In this document: positions 27,855 to 36,842 of the stretch, one piece after another
How the letters are laid out: each line of letters begins with the position of its first letter
Position numbering within the stretch: the first letter of the stretch is position 1
NCBI GenBank assembly: GCA_026129465.1
Contig: JAHCIA010000001.1
Coordinates: 1,435,964 to 1,499,963, forward strand
Direction of reading: 5' to 3'
DNA: 64,000 bases
Source: Flavobacteriales bacterium
Lineage (GTDB): Bacteria > Bacteroidota > Bacteroidia > Flavobacteriales_F > PHOS-HE28
Made by a program: the position numbers and the translations under genes
The notes under the pieces: model-generated
What the model saw: the letters and a program-made list of their open reading frames with translations, nothing else
What the model was told of the DNA's origin: nothing
Database searches by the model: none

Positions 27855-30007
27855 TGGATGGAATAGAGCACGTCGCGCCGCACCTCCACGCGGTACTTGC
27901 CGCGCAACTCCTCTATCCAGGCACGCTCCAAGTTGTCCTGGTATGCGGCGGTGATGGCGCCACGGGCCTCATCCAGTTCCTTGGGCGTGGGCGGGATGGT
28001 GCGCTTCAGGTCCACGATCACCACCCGGCCCTCGTGTGGGATGTCAGCGCTCAGTCCCGGGGACTTCACCTGCCTGAGAACGGGCCGCTGTTCGGCGGTG
28101 AAGGTGCCGGGGTCGATGTCCAACGCCAGCGCGCTGCTCTTGTTCACCGCTTTCATGAGGTCGGCGCCACGGGTGCCCTTGCGCAACAGGCTGCGCACCT
28201 GTTTGGCCACGGCGGCGTCTGCGCAGGTGTAGATGTCCGCCTCGTAGCGCGTGTCCCACATGAACCGGTCGCGGTTGGCGGCATGGAAGGCTTCCAGGCC
28301 GGAGGTGTCGCGCACGGCACGTCCCCATACTTTCTGGTCGGTGAGTTCGAAGAGCAGGATGCCGTCGCGGTACTCCTTCATCAACAGGCGGAAGTCCATG
28401 TACTTCTCCTCGAGGTGGTCGTCCTCGTAGGCGAGCAGCTGCTCGTCCACGTACTCCCGGAAACGTGCGTCCACGTGCTCCTGCGCCCTGGTCACACGCT
28501 CGCGGCGCTGCTTGGCTTCCAGGTGGTCCAGCAGATCGCGCTGGGTGTAGGTGCGGTCCTTGATCACCAGCACGGGCTTGGTGAGCTTCTCGGCCTTTCG
28601 CCGATCGTAGCGCCATCCCTGCGCCACGTCACGCACCACCAGGGTGTCGGTCATCGTGTGCGTGAGTTCCTCGTACTGCTTGGATCGCACGCTGACCATC
28701 TTGCCTTCGTGCATCATGCCCACCAGCTCGCGGCTGTACCGCATGGGTCCCTTGGACCACTCGCCCTCCTTCAGGTCCCGGCGTGCGATGGTGTCGTGCT
28801 TGGTGGTGCCTTTCTTGAAGATGGTGCTGTCCACCAGCGCATACAACGGCCTCAGGTTCTCCCGGCGTTCGACCACCTTGTAGTCGGCGCGCAGTTTCTC
28901 CAGGAAGGCCTTGCGGGTGATCTCGGCGCGGCTGTCGCGGGCGATCTTCGACTTCAGTTCGCCTTTGGCCGCCTCGAAGCCGGGCGTGGGCGTGTACTCG
29001 AGGCGCTTGATGATGTGCCAGCCGAAGCGTGAGAGCACCGGTTCCGAGATGTCGCCATCGGCCTTCAGTGCGAAGGCGGCGTCCTCGAACTCGTCGATCA
29101 TCTTGCCGGTGCCGAACTCGGGCAGTTCGCCGCCGCGCGTGCTGGAACTCTCGTCCTCGCTGTGGCGCAAGGCCGCATCGGCGAAGGTGATGGCGCCGCT
29201 CCCGAGTTGCTGGTGGATCTCGCGGATGCGGTTCTCAGCGTCGGCCCGGCGTTCCTCGGGGTCGGTGGGCACACTGCGCAGCATGATGTGCGCCACCTTG
29301 ATGCGGCCACGGGCCGGCCGGCGGCCGTCCACGCGGATGATGTGGTAGCCGAAGCGCGTGCGCACCGCCTGACTGAGGCCGCCCACGGGCGTGTTGTAGG
29401 CGGCGCTCTCGAAGGGATAGACCATCTGCAGGCCGCTGAACCAGCCCAGGTCGCCGCCGTTGTTGGCCGCGCTGGGGTCATCGCTGCCACCCGGTCCCTT
29501 GGCCACCGTGGCGAAGTCCTCGCCCTTGGCCACGCGGTCGCGCAGCGCGTTGATGCGCTTCCAGGCCGCCAGGGTGTCCTCCGGCGTGGCGTCCTGCCCC
29601 ACCTGCACCAGGATGTGGCTGGCACGCACCTCCTCGCGCATCCTGTCGTAGGCCTCGCGCATCAGCACATCGTTCAGTTCGCGGTCGATCAGGTAGGGAC
29701 GCGCCAGTTGCTTGCGGTAGCCGTCCAGTTCGTTGCGGAAGCGCGAAACGGTGTCCATGCCGAGCATCTCGGCCTCGCGCACCTTCAATTTGTAGTTGAT
29801 GAACAACTCGAGGTACTCGTCCAGGGCCTCACGCGAAACGTTCGCCTCCTTGTTGTTCTTCTTGTAGATCGCTTCGAACTCGGCACGTGTCACCGGCTCG
29901 CCGTCCACGGTCATCAACACCGGATCGGCTTGTGCGGAAAGCGACAGGAAGGCGAGGGAGCAAACGGCGGTACCAAGGATCTTACGGATGCGCATGGGGG
30001 TTCGCAT
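27851..30007 (-). CDS. Large SurA/PpiD-like peptidyl-prolyl isomerase with two parvulin domains
   Basis: 718 residues; alternative start at 29995. The signal peptide ends near ...LSLSAQAD. Two PPIC/parvulin domains are clear: one at EVRASHILVQVGQDATPED to RFGYHIIRVDGR, the other at RIKVAHIMLRSVPTD to RFGWHIIKRLE. The C-terminal 350 residues are helical with TYTQRDLLDHLEAK and similar, probably substrate-binding. Periplasmic folding factor for outer-membrane or T9SS cargo is the likely role. First gene of the operon; perfect -7 element TACATTTG at 30064-30057. Confidence 0.9.
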   Translation of the reverse strand: MRTPMRIRKILGTAVCSLAFLSLSAQADPVLMTVDGEPVTRAEFEAIYKKNNKEANVSREALDEYLELFINYKLKVREAEMLGMDTVSRFRNELDGYRKQLARPYLIDRELNDVLMREAYDRMREEVRASHILVQVGQDATPEDTLAAWKRINALRDRVAKGEDFATVAKGPGGSDDPSAANNGGDLGWFSGLQMVYPFESAAYNTPVGGLSQAVRTRFGYHIIRVDGRRPARGRIKVAHIMLRSVPTDPEERRADAENRIREIHQQLGSGAITFADAALRHSEDESSSTRGGELPEFGTGKMIDEFEDAAFALKADGDISEPVLSRFGWHIIKRLEYTPTPGFEAAKGELKSKIARDSRAEITRKAFLEKLRADYKVVERRENLRPLYALVDSTIFKKGTTKHDTIARRDLKEGEWSKGPMRYSRELVGMMHEGKMVSVRSKQYEELTHTMTDTLVVRDVAQGWRYDRRKAEKLTKPVLVIKDRTYTQRDLLDHLEAKQRRERVTRAQEHVDARFREYVDEQLLAYEDDHLEEKYMDFRLLMKEYRDGILLFELTDQKVWGRAVRDTSGLEAFHAANRDRFMWDTRYEADIYTCADAAVAKQVRSLLRKGTRGADLMKAVNKSSALALDIDPGTFTAEQRPVLRQVKSPGLSADIPHEGRVVIVDLKRTIPPTPKELDEARGAITAAYQDNLERAWIEELRGKYRVEVRRDVLYSIQ

Positions 30008-30056
30008 GATGTCTGAATATCATCGCCCGGGGCGTGCCGGGCCGTTGGAAGGGTGG

Positions 30057-30064
30057 CAAATGTA
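30057..30064 (-). promoter_or_regulatory. -7 element of the PPIase-MoxR operon
   Basis: Minus strand TACATTTG, an exact TAnnTTTG match 49 bases before the ATG at 30007. The -33 was not identified. Confidence 0.5.
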
Positions 30065-30148
30065 ACCGATCGGGGGTGGGGCGATCGGGGTGGCGCGCCG
30101 TTAAAAAGATCCAAGCCGGGCGCGCCCTTCGCGCCGATCCATACGGGG

Positions 30149-30156
30149 TATTTTTC
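30149..30156 (+). promoter_or_regulatory. Possible -7 element of the GT14 gene
   Basis: TATTTTTC, one mismatch from TAnnTTTG, 11 bases before the ATG at 30168. Divergent from the PPIase promoter in a 160-base gap. Confidence 0.3.
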
Positions 30157-30167
30157 GCCCTTCCCGC

Positions 30168-31052
30168 ATGGAGCACGCGATCCTGATCACCGCCTACAAG
30201 GACCTGCCCGGCCTCACCCGCCGGGTGCGCTGCCTGGGGCCCCGGGCCAGGGTCTTCATCCATCTCGACCGGAGAAGCAGGGTGAGGGCCGAGGACCTCG
30301 AAGCCCTCAGCGCCCTGCCCCAAGTGCGGCTCGTCTCGCGGCGCTACCGGGTGCATTGGGGAAGCCTGGCGCACCTGAAGGCGATCCTCCATCTGGCCGA
30401 AACGGCCTTGAAGGACCCCGATACCAGCTACGTGCACGCCATCAGTGGCAGCGACCATCCGCTGCTGCCTTGGGAACGGTTCGCATCATTCTTCAAGGAA
30501 CGCGATGTCGCCGGCTATCTGGAACACTTCCCGCTTCCCACGCCATACTGGCGCAACGGCGGCCTGGACCGGATCGGATACTGGCATCCGCTGGATCTGC
30601 TGGACATCCGCAAACCCGGGCGCCAGGCTTGGGTCGATCGCTTCCTGCGGCTACAGCGCGCCTTCGGCATTGAACGATCATGGAAGGGTCTGCCCCCGCT
30701 CCACGGTGGTTCCACCTGGTGGAGCCTGGGTCGTGCCTGCATGGCGCATGTACTGGATCGCCTGGCACGCGAACCCCATTTGCTGCGACGCTTCCGCCAC
30801 ACGCGCTGCGCGGAGGAGATCCTGGTGCAGACACTGGTGATGGATTCGCCTTTCGCCGCACAGGTGGTCAACGACAACCTGCGCTATGTGGACTGGCATG
30901 CCCGCAACGGCGGCAATCCGGCGGTTTTGGATCTGAGCGACCTGCCGAAGCTCGAAACCTCGGGCAAACTGTTCGCACGCAAGGTGGAAGCACCCGTTTC
31001 CAATACGCTGATCAGCGCGTTGGAGGCGCGTGTGCGCGGCGAACGGACCTAG
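30168..31052 (+). CDS. GT14-type (core-2/I-branching enzyme-like) N-acetylglucosaminyltransferase
   Basis: 294 residues. The family pattern is visible: [11 protein letters not shown] at the N-terminus, [23 protein letters not shown], then [27 protein letters not shown] and a late [14 protein letters not shown]. These are the landmarks of bacterial GT14/branch proteins. It has no signal peptide and is probably cytoplasmic, adding sugar to a glycan; the acceptor is unknown. It is isolated from the main glycan locus, converges on guaB, and the two stop codons share the palindrome CTAG (31049-31052). Confidence 0.85.
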   Translation: MEHAILITAYKDLPGLTRRVRCLGPRARVFIHLDRRSRVRAEDLEALSALPQVRLVSRRYRVHWGSLAHLKAILHLAETALKDPDTSYVHAISGSDHPLLPWERFASFFKERDVAGYLEHFPLPTPYWRNGGLDRIGYWHPLDLLDIRKPGRQAWVDRFLRLQRAFGIERSWKGLPPLHGGSTWWSLGRACMAHVLDRLAREPHLLRRFRHTRCAEEILVQTLVMDSPFAAQVVNDNLRYVDWHARNGGNPAVLDLSDLPKLETSGKLFARKVEAPVSNTLISALEARVRGERT

Positions 31053-32578
31053 TGATGACTGTAATTCGGGGCCTCCCGCGTGATGTACACGTCGTGCGGA
31101 TGGCTCTCCTTCACCCCGGCGACGGTGATCCGGATGAATTTCGCCTTGGCCAGATCGGCCATGGTGGCAGCACCGCAATAGCCCATGCCCGCCCGCAGGC
31201 CGCCTTCCAATTGGTGGACCACCTCGGCCAGCTTGCCCTTGTACGGCACACGCCCGCTGATGCCTTCGGGCACCAGCTTCTTGATGTCGTCCTCCATGTC
31301 CTGGAAGTAGCGGTCCTTGCTGCCCTGTTGCATGGCCTCGATGGAACCCATGCCCCGATAGGCCTTGAATCGGCGACCCTCATAGATGATGGTCTCACCG
31401 GGGCTTTCCTCCACACCGGCGAACATGCTGCCGATCATCACGGTACCCGCACCGGCGGCCAGTGCCTTCACTACATCACCGGTATACCGGATGCCCCCAT
31501 CGGCGATCACGGGCACACCGCTGCCGGCGATGGCGGCGGCACATTCGAGCACGGCGGTCAACTGGGGGACACCCACGCCGGCGATCACACGCGTGGTGCA
31601 GATGCTGCCGGGACCGATGCCCACCTTCACGCCATCGGCGCCGGCCTCCACCAGCGCTCTGGCGGCCTCGGCCGTGGCGATGTTGCCGGCCACCACATCC
31701 ACGCCAGGAAAGGTCTCCTTCACCCGCTGGAGCATGGTGATGACGCCCTTGGTGTGGCCATGCGCCGTGTCGATCACCAGGGCGTCCACGCCAGCCTCCA
31801 CCAATGCCTTCGCACGGTCCATGCTGTCGGCGGCGATGCCGATGGCCGCGGCCACGCGCAGGCGGCCCAGCCGGTCCTTGCAGGCGTTGGGCCGCTGCTT
31901 CAGCTTGATGATGTCCTTGTAGGTGATGAGGCCCACCAGGCGGCCTTCGTCATTCACCACGGGCAGCTTCTCGATCTTGTGCTCCTGCAGAATGTCCTCG
32001 GCCTGGGCCATGGTGGTGTCCGGCTGGGCGGTGATGATGCGCGCACTGGTCATCACCTCGGTCACCGGGCGGCTGAAGCGTTTTTCGAAACGCAGATCTC
32101 GGTTGGTGATGATACCCACGAGCTTCTCGTCCTGGTCCACCACCGGGATGCCGCCGATGCGATGCTCGGCCATGAGCTTCAGCGCGTCGCCCACCACGGC
32201 GTTGCGGTCCAGCTTCACCGGGTCGAGGATCATGCCGCTTTCCGACCGCTTCACGCGGCGCACTTCCATGGCCTGCTCGGCGATCGACCGGTTCTTGTGG
32301 ATCACGCCGATGCCGCCGCATTGCGCTATGGCGATGGCCAGGTCCGCACCGGTGACGGTGTCCATGGCGGCGGACACGATCGGCAGGTTGATCTCGATGT
32401 TGCGGGAGAATCGTGAGCGGACGTCCACCTCACGGGGCAGTACCTCGCTGTAGGCGGGTACCAGCAGCACATCGTCGTAAGTGAGTCCCTCGCCGGTGAA
32501 CTTGTCCGTGGGAAGGGTGCCGTTCGCAGTGGCCGGCGCGTTGGCCTGGCGGGTCTTGGCGGTGGCGGGTCGATCCAT
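31049..32578 (-). CDS. guaB: IMP dehydrogenase GuaB
   Basis: 509 residues; NAD-dependent oxidation of IMP to XMP, the committed step of GMP synthesis. TIM-barrel halves flank a CBS-domain pair (~105-225; [14 protein letters not shown] and [12 protein letters not shown]). The catalytic Cys lies in [10 protein letters not shown], the flap contains [10 protein letters not shown], and a late AGMGYCGAA is present. The frame can be extended to a TTG at 32584, but ATG 32578 is the first good start. A TACTTTTG -7 element sits only 3 bases before it, suggesting a leaderless mRNA. The N-terminus is about 20 residues longer than usual. Confidence 0.96.
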   Translation of the reverse strand: MDRPATAKTRQANAPATANGTLPTDKFTGEGLTYDDVLLVPAYSEVLPREVDVRSRFSRNIEINLPIVSAAMDTVTGADLAIAIAQCGGIGVIHKNRSIAEQAMEVRRVKRSESGMILDPVKLDRNAVVGDALKLMAEHRIGGIPVVDQDEKLVGIITNRDLRFEKRFSRPVTEVMTSARIITAQPDTTMAQAEDILQEHKIEKLPVVNDEGRLVGLITYKDIIKLKQRPNACKDRLGRLRVAAAIGIAADSMDRAKALVEAGVDALVIDTAHGHTKGVITMLQRVKETFPGVDVVAGNIATAEAARALVEAGADGVKVGIGPGSICTTRVIAGVGVPQLTAVLECAAAIAGSGVPVIADGGIRYTGDVVKALAAGAGTVMIGSMFAGVEESPGETIIYEGRRFKAYRGMGSIEAMQQGSKDRYFQDMEDDIKKLVPEGISGRVPYKGKLAEVVHQLEGGLRAGMGYCGAATMADLAKAKFIRITVAGVKESHPHDVYITREAPNYSHH

Positions 32579-32581
32579 GCA

Positions 32582-32589
32582 CAAAAGTA
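32582..32589 (-). promoter_or_regulatory. -7 element abutting guaB start
   Basis: Minus strand TACTTTTG, exact consensus match, 3 bases before the ATG at 32578. A start so close to -7 predicts transcription beginning at or within the start codon. Confidence 0.45.
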
Positions 32590-32610
32590 GTCATCGGCCC
32601 GATCGCCGGA

Positions 32611-34656
32611 TCATTCCAGCGCAGTGAGAAGGGTCACCGTGCCGCGCTTCTCGAAACGGCGTCCGGCACCGTTGCGGAAGGCGCAGAAGTATCCGTACAC
32701 GCCCAGCGGCGCCTGACGTCCGCCCACTTCCCCATCCCAGCCCTCCTGTGGATCATTGGTGGTCCACACCACCTGCCCCCAGCGGTTGATGATGTTGAGC
32801 GTGTACTCGCTGACGTCCACGAAGCCGAGCACGGGTTGGAAGATGTTGTTGATGCCGCCGATGATGAAGGCGTTGGGGATCCACACGAGGTCCTCCTGCA
32901 CCGCGCAGGCCACATTGCTCAGCGACACGGCGTTGATGCCCGAAGGATTGCCCGCCTCCACGGCCTCCACGAAGTAGCAGGCGCGCCCGTCGCCGTCGAT
33001 CAGGCCGGCCACATTGTCCTTCCAGTTCCAGGGATCCGGCGGAAGCGCGGCGACCACCGCGAACGGTCCATCCTCGATGCTCCGGTGGATGCGGTAGGCG
33101 GCGGGGAAGCCGGCCCATTCGGCATATCCGTTCCAGTCCAGCGCGTTCTCGGCGGTGAGCAGGGCCTCGGTGCGCAGCACGATGCTTCCGCCGATGTTGC
33201 TCGTGAGCACGGCATGGCCGCAACTGTCCAGCACGGTCATGCGGTAGCGATAGCCGTTCCTGGAGGGCTCCACGTCCTCATCCACATAATTGATCACGGC
33301 ATCGCTCACCACGGGAAAGAACACGATCTCCTCGAAGGGTGCTCCGTTGCGCGACCGCTCCAGGCTGTATCCGCCCACCGAGGCGCTCTGGTCCAGGCTG
33401 TCCACCACCAGGATCCGTTCTTCATCGAGCACGGTGACGGTGCGTATGTAGTTGAAGGCAGGCAGGCCTGGATAGATGGTGCTCCGGCAGGTCTTGTTGC
33501 TCATGGAGAAGGTGCCGCCCGGGGTGCGTTCGGCGCGTATCGCATAGCAATAGTCCCGGTCGGGATCCACCGTGTGCGTGTAGTTGAGGTCGTCGCCATC
33601 GAGGTTGGCGAGCAGGGACCACAGCCCACCATCCACCTGATAGAAGACCTGTTGCGCCTCCGGTGTCCAACCGCCATAGGGTGTCCACGCGATCTTGACC
33701 AGACCTGCGCATTGGTCGTATTGCGTGGTGGCGTGCATGGTGGTGTGCGGCGGCCCGGTGGCACTGGTGTTGGGGCTGGGCGGCACGCCCACGTTGCAGG
33801 TGTCGAACGCGGCGATGGTGAAGGATTCCGGAGCCAGCCAGGCCTGGCTGAGCAGCCATGTGTAGCTGCTGGTGGGCTGTCCGTACACGGTGTCGATGAT
33901 GATGCCGCCGCCGGGTGTGGAGAGCACGATGATGTAGCCGTCAGTGTCCGGTTGTGGACTGGGCGTCCAATGGATGGTGGCCAGCCCCGACAGGGTGTCC
34001 ACCGTGACCGACTGTATCTGCGGGGTGGTGGGCGGGGTCACGTCCTCGAAGAAGTCGCCCTGGCGATTGCTGAAGGAAACGCAGCCCAACTGGTCGGCGA
34101 GCCCCACGCGGAAGGTGAGGGAATCGGCGCAGATGTCGATCACGTGCTGGTAGGCGTAGACCGAGGTGTCCACCGTGGCGAGCAGGTTCCAATTGCCCAC
34201 GGGATATTCCATCCACACGGTATACCAGGCGGTGGCGGTGGCGGCCTTTTCCGGCGCGGTCCAGGCCAGGTTGGCGCTCCCTGGCGGCGTGCTTTGGAAC
34301 ACCTGCAGAAAAAGCGTGGAAACCGTGTCGCTGTGCTGCGAAACAGCGGGTGTGGTGGACACCGTGGTGACGAAGTAGAAGCGCGCGCCCGATCCCGCAC
34401 CGGAGGCGGCATGCAGAAAATTGGTCTGGCCCAGCACGGGCACGCTGCCCGCCACGGCATAGGGTCCATTGGCATCGGCCGCCACATGGATGTCGTACCG
34501 CATGAAGATGCCGTCCGGGTCCGTCGTGGGGCTCCAGGTAACGATCACATCGCCAGCGGCGTTCACCGAGGCGCAGCGCAGCACGGGGGGGTCGAGCACC
34601 TGTGCGGACGCGACCAGGGGGGCGGCCAGCAGAACCGATGCATGCAGGATCCTCAT
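32611..34656 (-). CDS. Fibronectin-like secreted protein with T9SS type B (gliding-motility) C-terminal domain
   Basis: 681 residues with signal peptide RILHASVLLAAPLVASAQ. Several fibronectin type III-like repeats are suggested by recurring W(T/S)P...DGYIIVLS, IAWTPYGGW and LERSRNGAPF strands. The last 90 residues have PNAFIIGGIN, FQPVLGFVDV, YTLNIINRWGQVVW and GWDGEVGG, the type B sorting signature found in gliding-motility-associated proteins. Exported by T9SS and probably surface-bound. The start is moved from 34725 to 34656, where the signal peptide begins. Its stop is 26 bases before the guaB -7 region. Confidence 0.88.
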   Translation of the reverse strand: MRILHASVLLAAPLVASAQVLDPPVLRCASVNAAGDVIVTWSPTTDPDGIFMRYDIHVAADANGPYAVAGSVPVLGQTNFLHAASGAGSGARFYFVTTVSTTPAVSQHSDTVSTLFLQVFQSTPPGSANLAWTAPEKAATATAWYTVWMEYPVGNWNLLATVDTSVYAYQHVIDICADSLTFRVGLADQLGCVSFSNRQGDFFEDVTPPTTPQIQSVTVDTLSGLATIHWTPSPQPDTDGYIIVLSTPGGGIIIDTVYGQPTSSYTWLLSQAWLAPESFTIAAFDTCNVGVPPSPNTSATGPPHTTMHATTQYDQCAGLVKIAWTPYGGWTPEAQQVFYQVDGGLWSLLANLDGDDLNYTHTVDPDRDYCYAIRAERTPGGTFSMSNKTCRSTIYPGLPAFNYIRTVTVLDEERILVVDSLDQSASVGGYSLERSRNGAPFEEIVFFPVVSDAVINYVDEDVEPSRNGYRYRMTVLDSCGHAVLTSNIGGSIVLRTEALLTAENALDWNGYAEWAGFPAAYRIHRSIEDGPFAVVAALPPDPWNWKDNVAGLIDGDGRACYFVEAVEAGNPSGINAVSLSNVACAVQEDLVWIPNAFIIGGINNIFQPVLGFVDVSEYTLNIINRWGQVVWTTNDPQEGWDGEVGGRQAPLGVYGYFCAFRNGAGRRFEKRGTVTLLTALE

Positions 34657-34721
34657 CCGCCGGGTCAGGGATATGACCTGATGACGCAGGTCACGCTCCA
34701 TATGTTGCCGAACGCGAACCC

Positions 34722-35684
34722 TCATCCTGGAAGTGTGGATGATGAACGCATTGCCCGCAGCCCGGCGTGGAAACCGGCCATGATCTCCTCCACGATCGCG
34801 GCCGCTGACTTGATCTCCCGGATCCTGCCACTGACCTGCCCGATCTCAAGCTCACCTTCCTCCAGATCGCCCTCGAACATGCCGCGCTTGGCGCGGCCCC
34901 GCCCGAGCAAATCCTTCAGTCGTGCGGCATCGGCACCCTCCGCGTAGGCGGCCTGCACATCCAGGAAGAACTTGTTCCGCAGGAGGCGTACGGGCGCGAG
35001 TTCCTTCAGGGTAAGCAGCGTCTCGCCCTCCCCCGCCGTGGCCACGCGGTCCTTGAAGGCGCGGTGGGCGGATGATTCCTCACTGCACACGAAACGGCTG
35101 CCCACCTGCACGCCATCCGCCCCCAGCACCATGGCGGCGAGCATGCTGCGGCCATCGGAGATCCCGCCTGCGGCGATCACCGGAATACGCAACGCGTCGC
35201 ACACCATGGGCACCAGCACCAGCGTGGTGGTCTCCTCTCGTCCGTTGTGCCCGCCGGCCTCGAATCCCTCGGCCACCACGGCGTCCACACCGGCGGACTC
35301 GGCCTTCAGGGCGAACTTCACGCTGCTAACCACATGCACCACGGTGATGCCGTGCCGCTTGAGATGCGCGGTCCATTGGGCCGGGTTGCCGGCGGAGGTG
35401 AAGACGATCGGCACGCGTTCCTCCACGATGATGGCCATGTGCTTGTCGATGTCCGGGTAGAGCATCGGCACATTCACGGCGAAGGGTGACCTGGTGGCCG
35501 CCCGGCACTTGCGGATGTGGTCGCGCAGCACATCGGGGTACATGGAGCCCGAGCCGATGATGCCCAATGCGCCGGCATTGCTCACGGCGGAAGCGAGCTC
35601 CCATCCGGAACACCAGATCATCCCGGCCTGTATAAGGGGATGCCGGATGCCGAAGAGTCCAGTGATGCGTTGCGGATCTCCCAT
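34722..35684 (-). CDS. Nitronate monooxygenase / FabK-like FMN-dependent oxidoreductase
   Basis: 320-residue TIM-barrel flavoprotein. HPLIQAGM near the N-terminus, SAGNPAQW, then the FMN/active-site loop AEGFEAGGHNG, PVIAAGGISDGR and ADGVQVGSRF fit the 2-nitropropane dioxygenase family. Members oxidise nitronates or act as enoyl-ACP reductase (FabK); these cannot be told apart here. The start at 35684 is supported by a perfect -7 element 8 bases upstream; the longer frame to 35849 would cross it and run into the divergent gene. Confidence 0.9.
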   Translation of the reverse strand: MGDPQRITGLFGIRHPLIQAGMIWCSGWELASAVSNAGALGIIGSGSMYPDVLRDHIRKCRAATRSPFAVNVPMLYPDIDKHMAIIVEERVPIVFTSAGNPAQWTAHLKRHGITVVHVVSSVKFALKAESAGVDAVVAEGFEAGGHNGREETTTLVLVPMVCDALRIPVIAAGGISDGRSMLAAMVLGADGVQVGSRFVCSEESSAHRAFKDRVATAGEGETLLTLKELAPVRLLRNKFFLDVQAAYAEGADAARLKDLLGRGRAKRGMFEGDLEEGELEIGQVSGRIREIKSAAAIVEEIMAGFHAGLRAMRSSSTLPG

Positions 35685-35692
35685 GCGGGACC

Positions 35693-35700
35693 CAAAAGTA
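35693..35700 (-). promoter_or_regulatory. -7 element of the nitronate monooxygenase-like gene
   Basis: Minus strand TACTTTTG, exact TAnnTTTG match, 8 bases before the ATG at 35684. Predicts a leader of only a few bases. Confidence 0.6.
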
Positions 35701-35789
35701 CCGGGTCGTGGGCGGTGGCCCTTCGATCCGCGCGCAAACCGCTGTCGGCCAAGCCTGTCCACGATTCCATTTCGCCGCTGGATCTTTGC

Positions 35790-35797
35790 TATGTTTG
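35790..35797 (+). promoter_or_regulatory. -7 element of the DUF6089 gene
   Basis: TATGTTTG, exact match to TAnnTTTG, 35 bases before the ATG at 35833. TTTCG at 35770-35774 is a weak -33 candidate. Confidence 0.6.
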
Positions 35798-35832
35798 CCC
35801 ACCGTAGACTCCCCTTCCCCATCGCATCGAAC

Positions 35833-36762
35833 ATGACCCCGCGCATCACCCGACTCGCCCTGGCGGCCGCCGTGCTGCTGTTCGGCCTGGACCGTTCCGA
35901 AGCCCAGTACGCTTGGGATGTGGGTGTGCACCTCGGCGGATCGAACTACCTGGGTGAAATGGGCGGCAAGGAACAGACGCGCCGCGACTTCGTGTGGGAC
36001 ATGAAGCTGAGCCAGACGCGCTGGGCGCTGGGCGGTTTCGCGCGCCGCCGCATCAACCGATTGATCTCGGTGAACACCGGCCTGCTCTACCTGCGCATCC
36101 AAGGCGCGGACGCCCTGAGCACCAACCGGGCGCGCGTGGGCCGCAACCTGAACTTCCGCAACGACATGTTCGAGTGGTACCTGCGGCCGGAGTTCACCAT
36201 CTATCAGGACAACGACCTGGGCGGCCGTGGGCGGTACAAGTCGGACTTCCGCTTGTTCGCATACGCTGGTGCGGCGCTCTTCTACCACAGCCCGAAAGGA
36301 CAGTTGAACCGCGAGGGATCCTTCGTGAACCTGCGCCCACTCACCACGGAACTGGAGGAGTACGGTCAACTGGGTTTCGCCATCCCGGCGGGTATCGGGA
36401 TGCACTTCACGCGCAAGCGCCGTCACCGTTTCGGCTGGGACTTCGGCTGGCGCACCACCTTCACCGACTACCTGGACGACGCCAGCACGGTATACGCCGA
36501 TCCCGCCAAGCTCCCCAGCCAGGAGGCGATCGACATGGCGAACCAATCGTCCTACGCCTACGCGCTGGATCCCACCCTGCCGCGCCTGGAGAACTATGAC
36601 GCAGGCGCCAAGCGCGGCGACCCCACGCACAACGACAGTTACCTGACCATGACCTTCACCTACAGCTATGTGCTGAGAGGGCAGTCCAACTTCTACCGCC
36701 AGCGTTACAACTGGATCCGCGGATCGAAGAAGGTGGGCCGGAAGTCGCGCGCCAAGTTCTGA
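35833..36762 (+). CDS. DUF6089/PorG-like outer-membrane beta-barrel protein
   Basis: 309 residues with a signal peptide (~1-24, ...DRSEAQ). The mature protein begins YAWDVGVHLGGSNYLGEMGGKEQTRRDF, characteristic of the Bacteroidota DUF6089 family, and alternates short strands with aromatic girdle residues (FRLFAYAGAALFYH, RFGWDFGWRTTF) to a C-terminal barrel strand. PorG, a T9SS outer-membrane component, belongs to this broad group, so a T9SS role is plausible but not shown. The basic C-terminal tail (KKVGRKSRAKF) is unusual for a barrel end. Monocistronic, with its own promoter and terminator. Confidence 0.8.
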   Translation: MTPRITRLALAAAVLLFGLDRSEAQYAWDVGVHLGGSNYLGEMGGKEQTRRDFVWDMKLSQTRWALGGFARRRINRLISVNTGLLYLRIQGADALSTNRARVGRNLNFRNDMFEWYLRPEFTIYQDNDLGGRGRYKSDFRLFAYAGAALFYHSPKGQLNREGSFVNLRPLTTELEEYGQLGFAIPAGIGMHFTRKRRHRFGWDFGWRTTFTDYLDDASTVYADPAKLPSQEAIDMANQSSYAYALDPTLPRLENYDAGAKRGDPTHNDSYLTMTFTYSYVLRGQSNFYRQRYNWIRGSKKVGRKSRAKF

Positions 36763-36802
36763 CCCCTGCCTGCGGGATCGTTCCGATCCGCAGAGACCCT
36801 GG

Positions 36803-36830
36803 AAAGGGCCACCGGTACGGTGGCCCTTTT
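36803..36830. terminator. Bidirectional intrinsic terminator
   Basis: A 12-bp stem AAAGGGCCACCG / CGGTGGCCCTTT with a 3-base loop and T's on the plus side (A's on the other) lies between the converging DUF6089 and asnB genes (stops 36762 and 36843). Confidence 0.8.
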
Positions 36831-36842
36831 CGTTTCCCGGAA

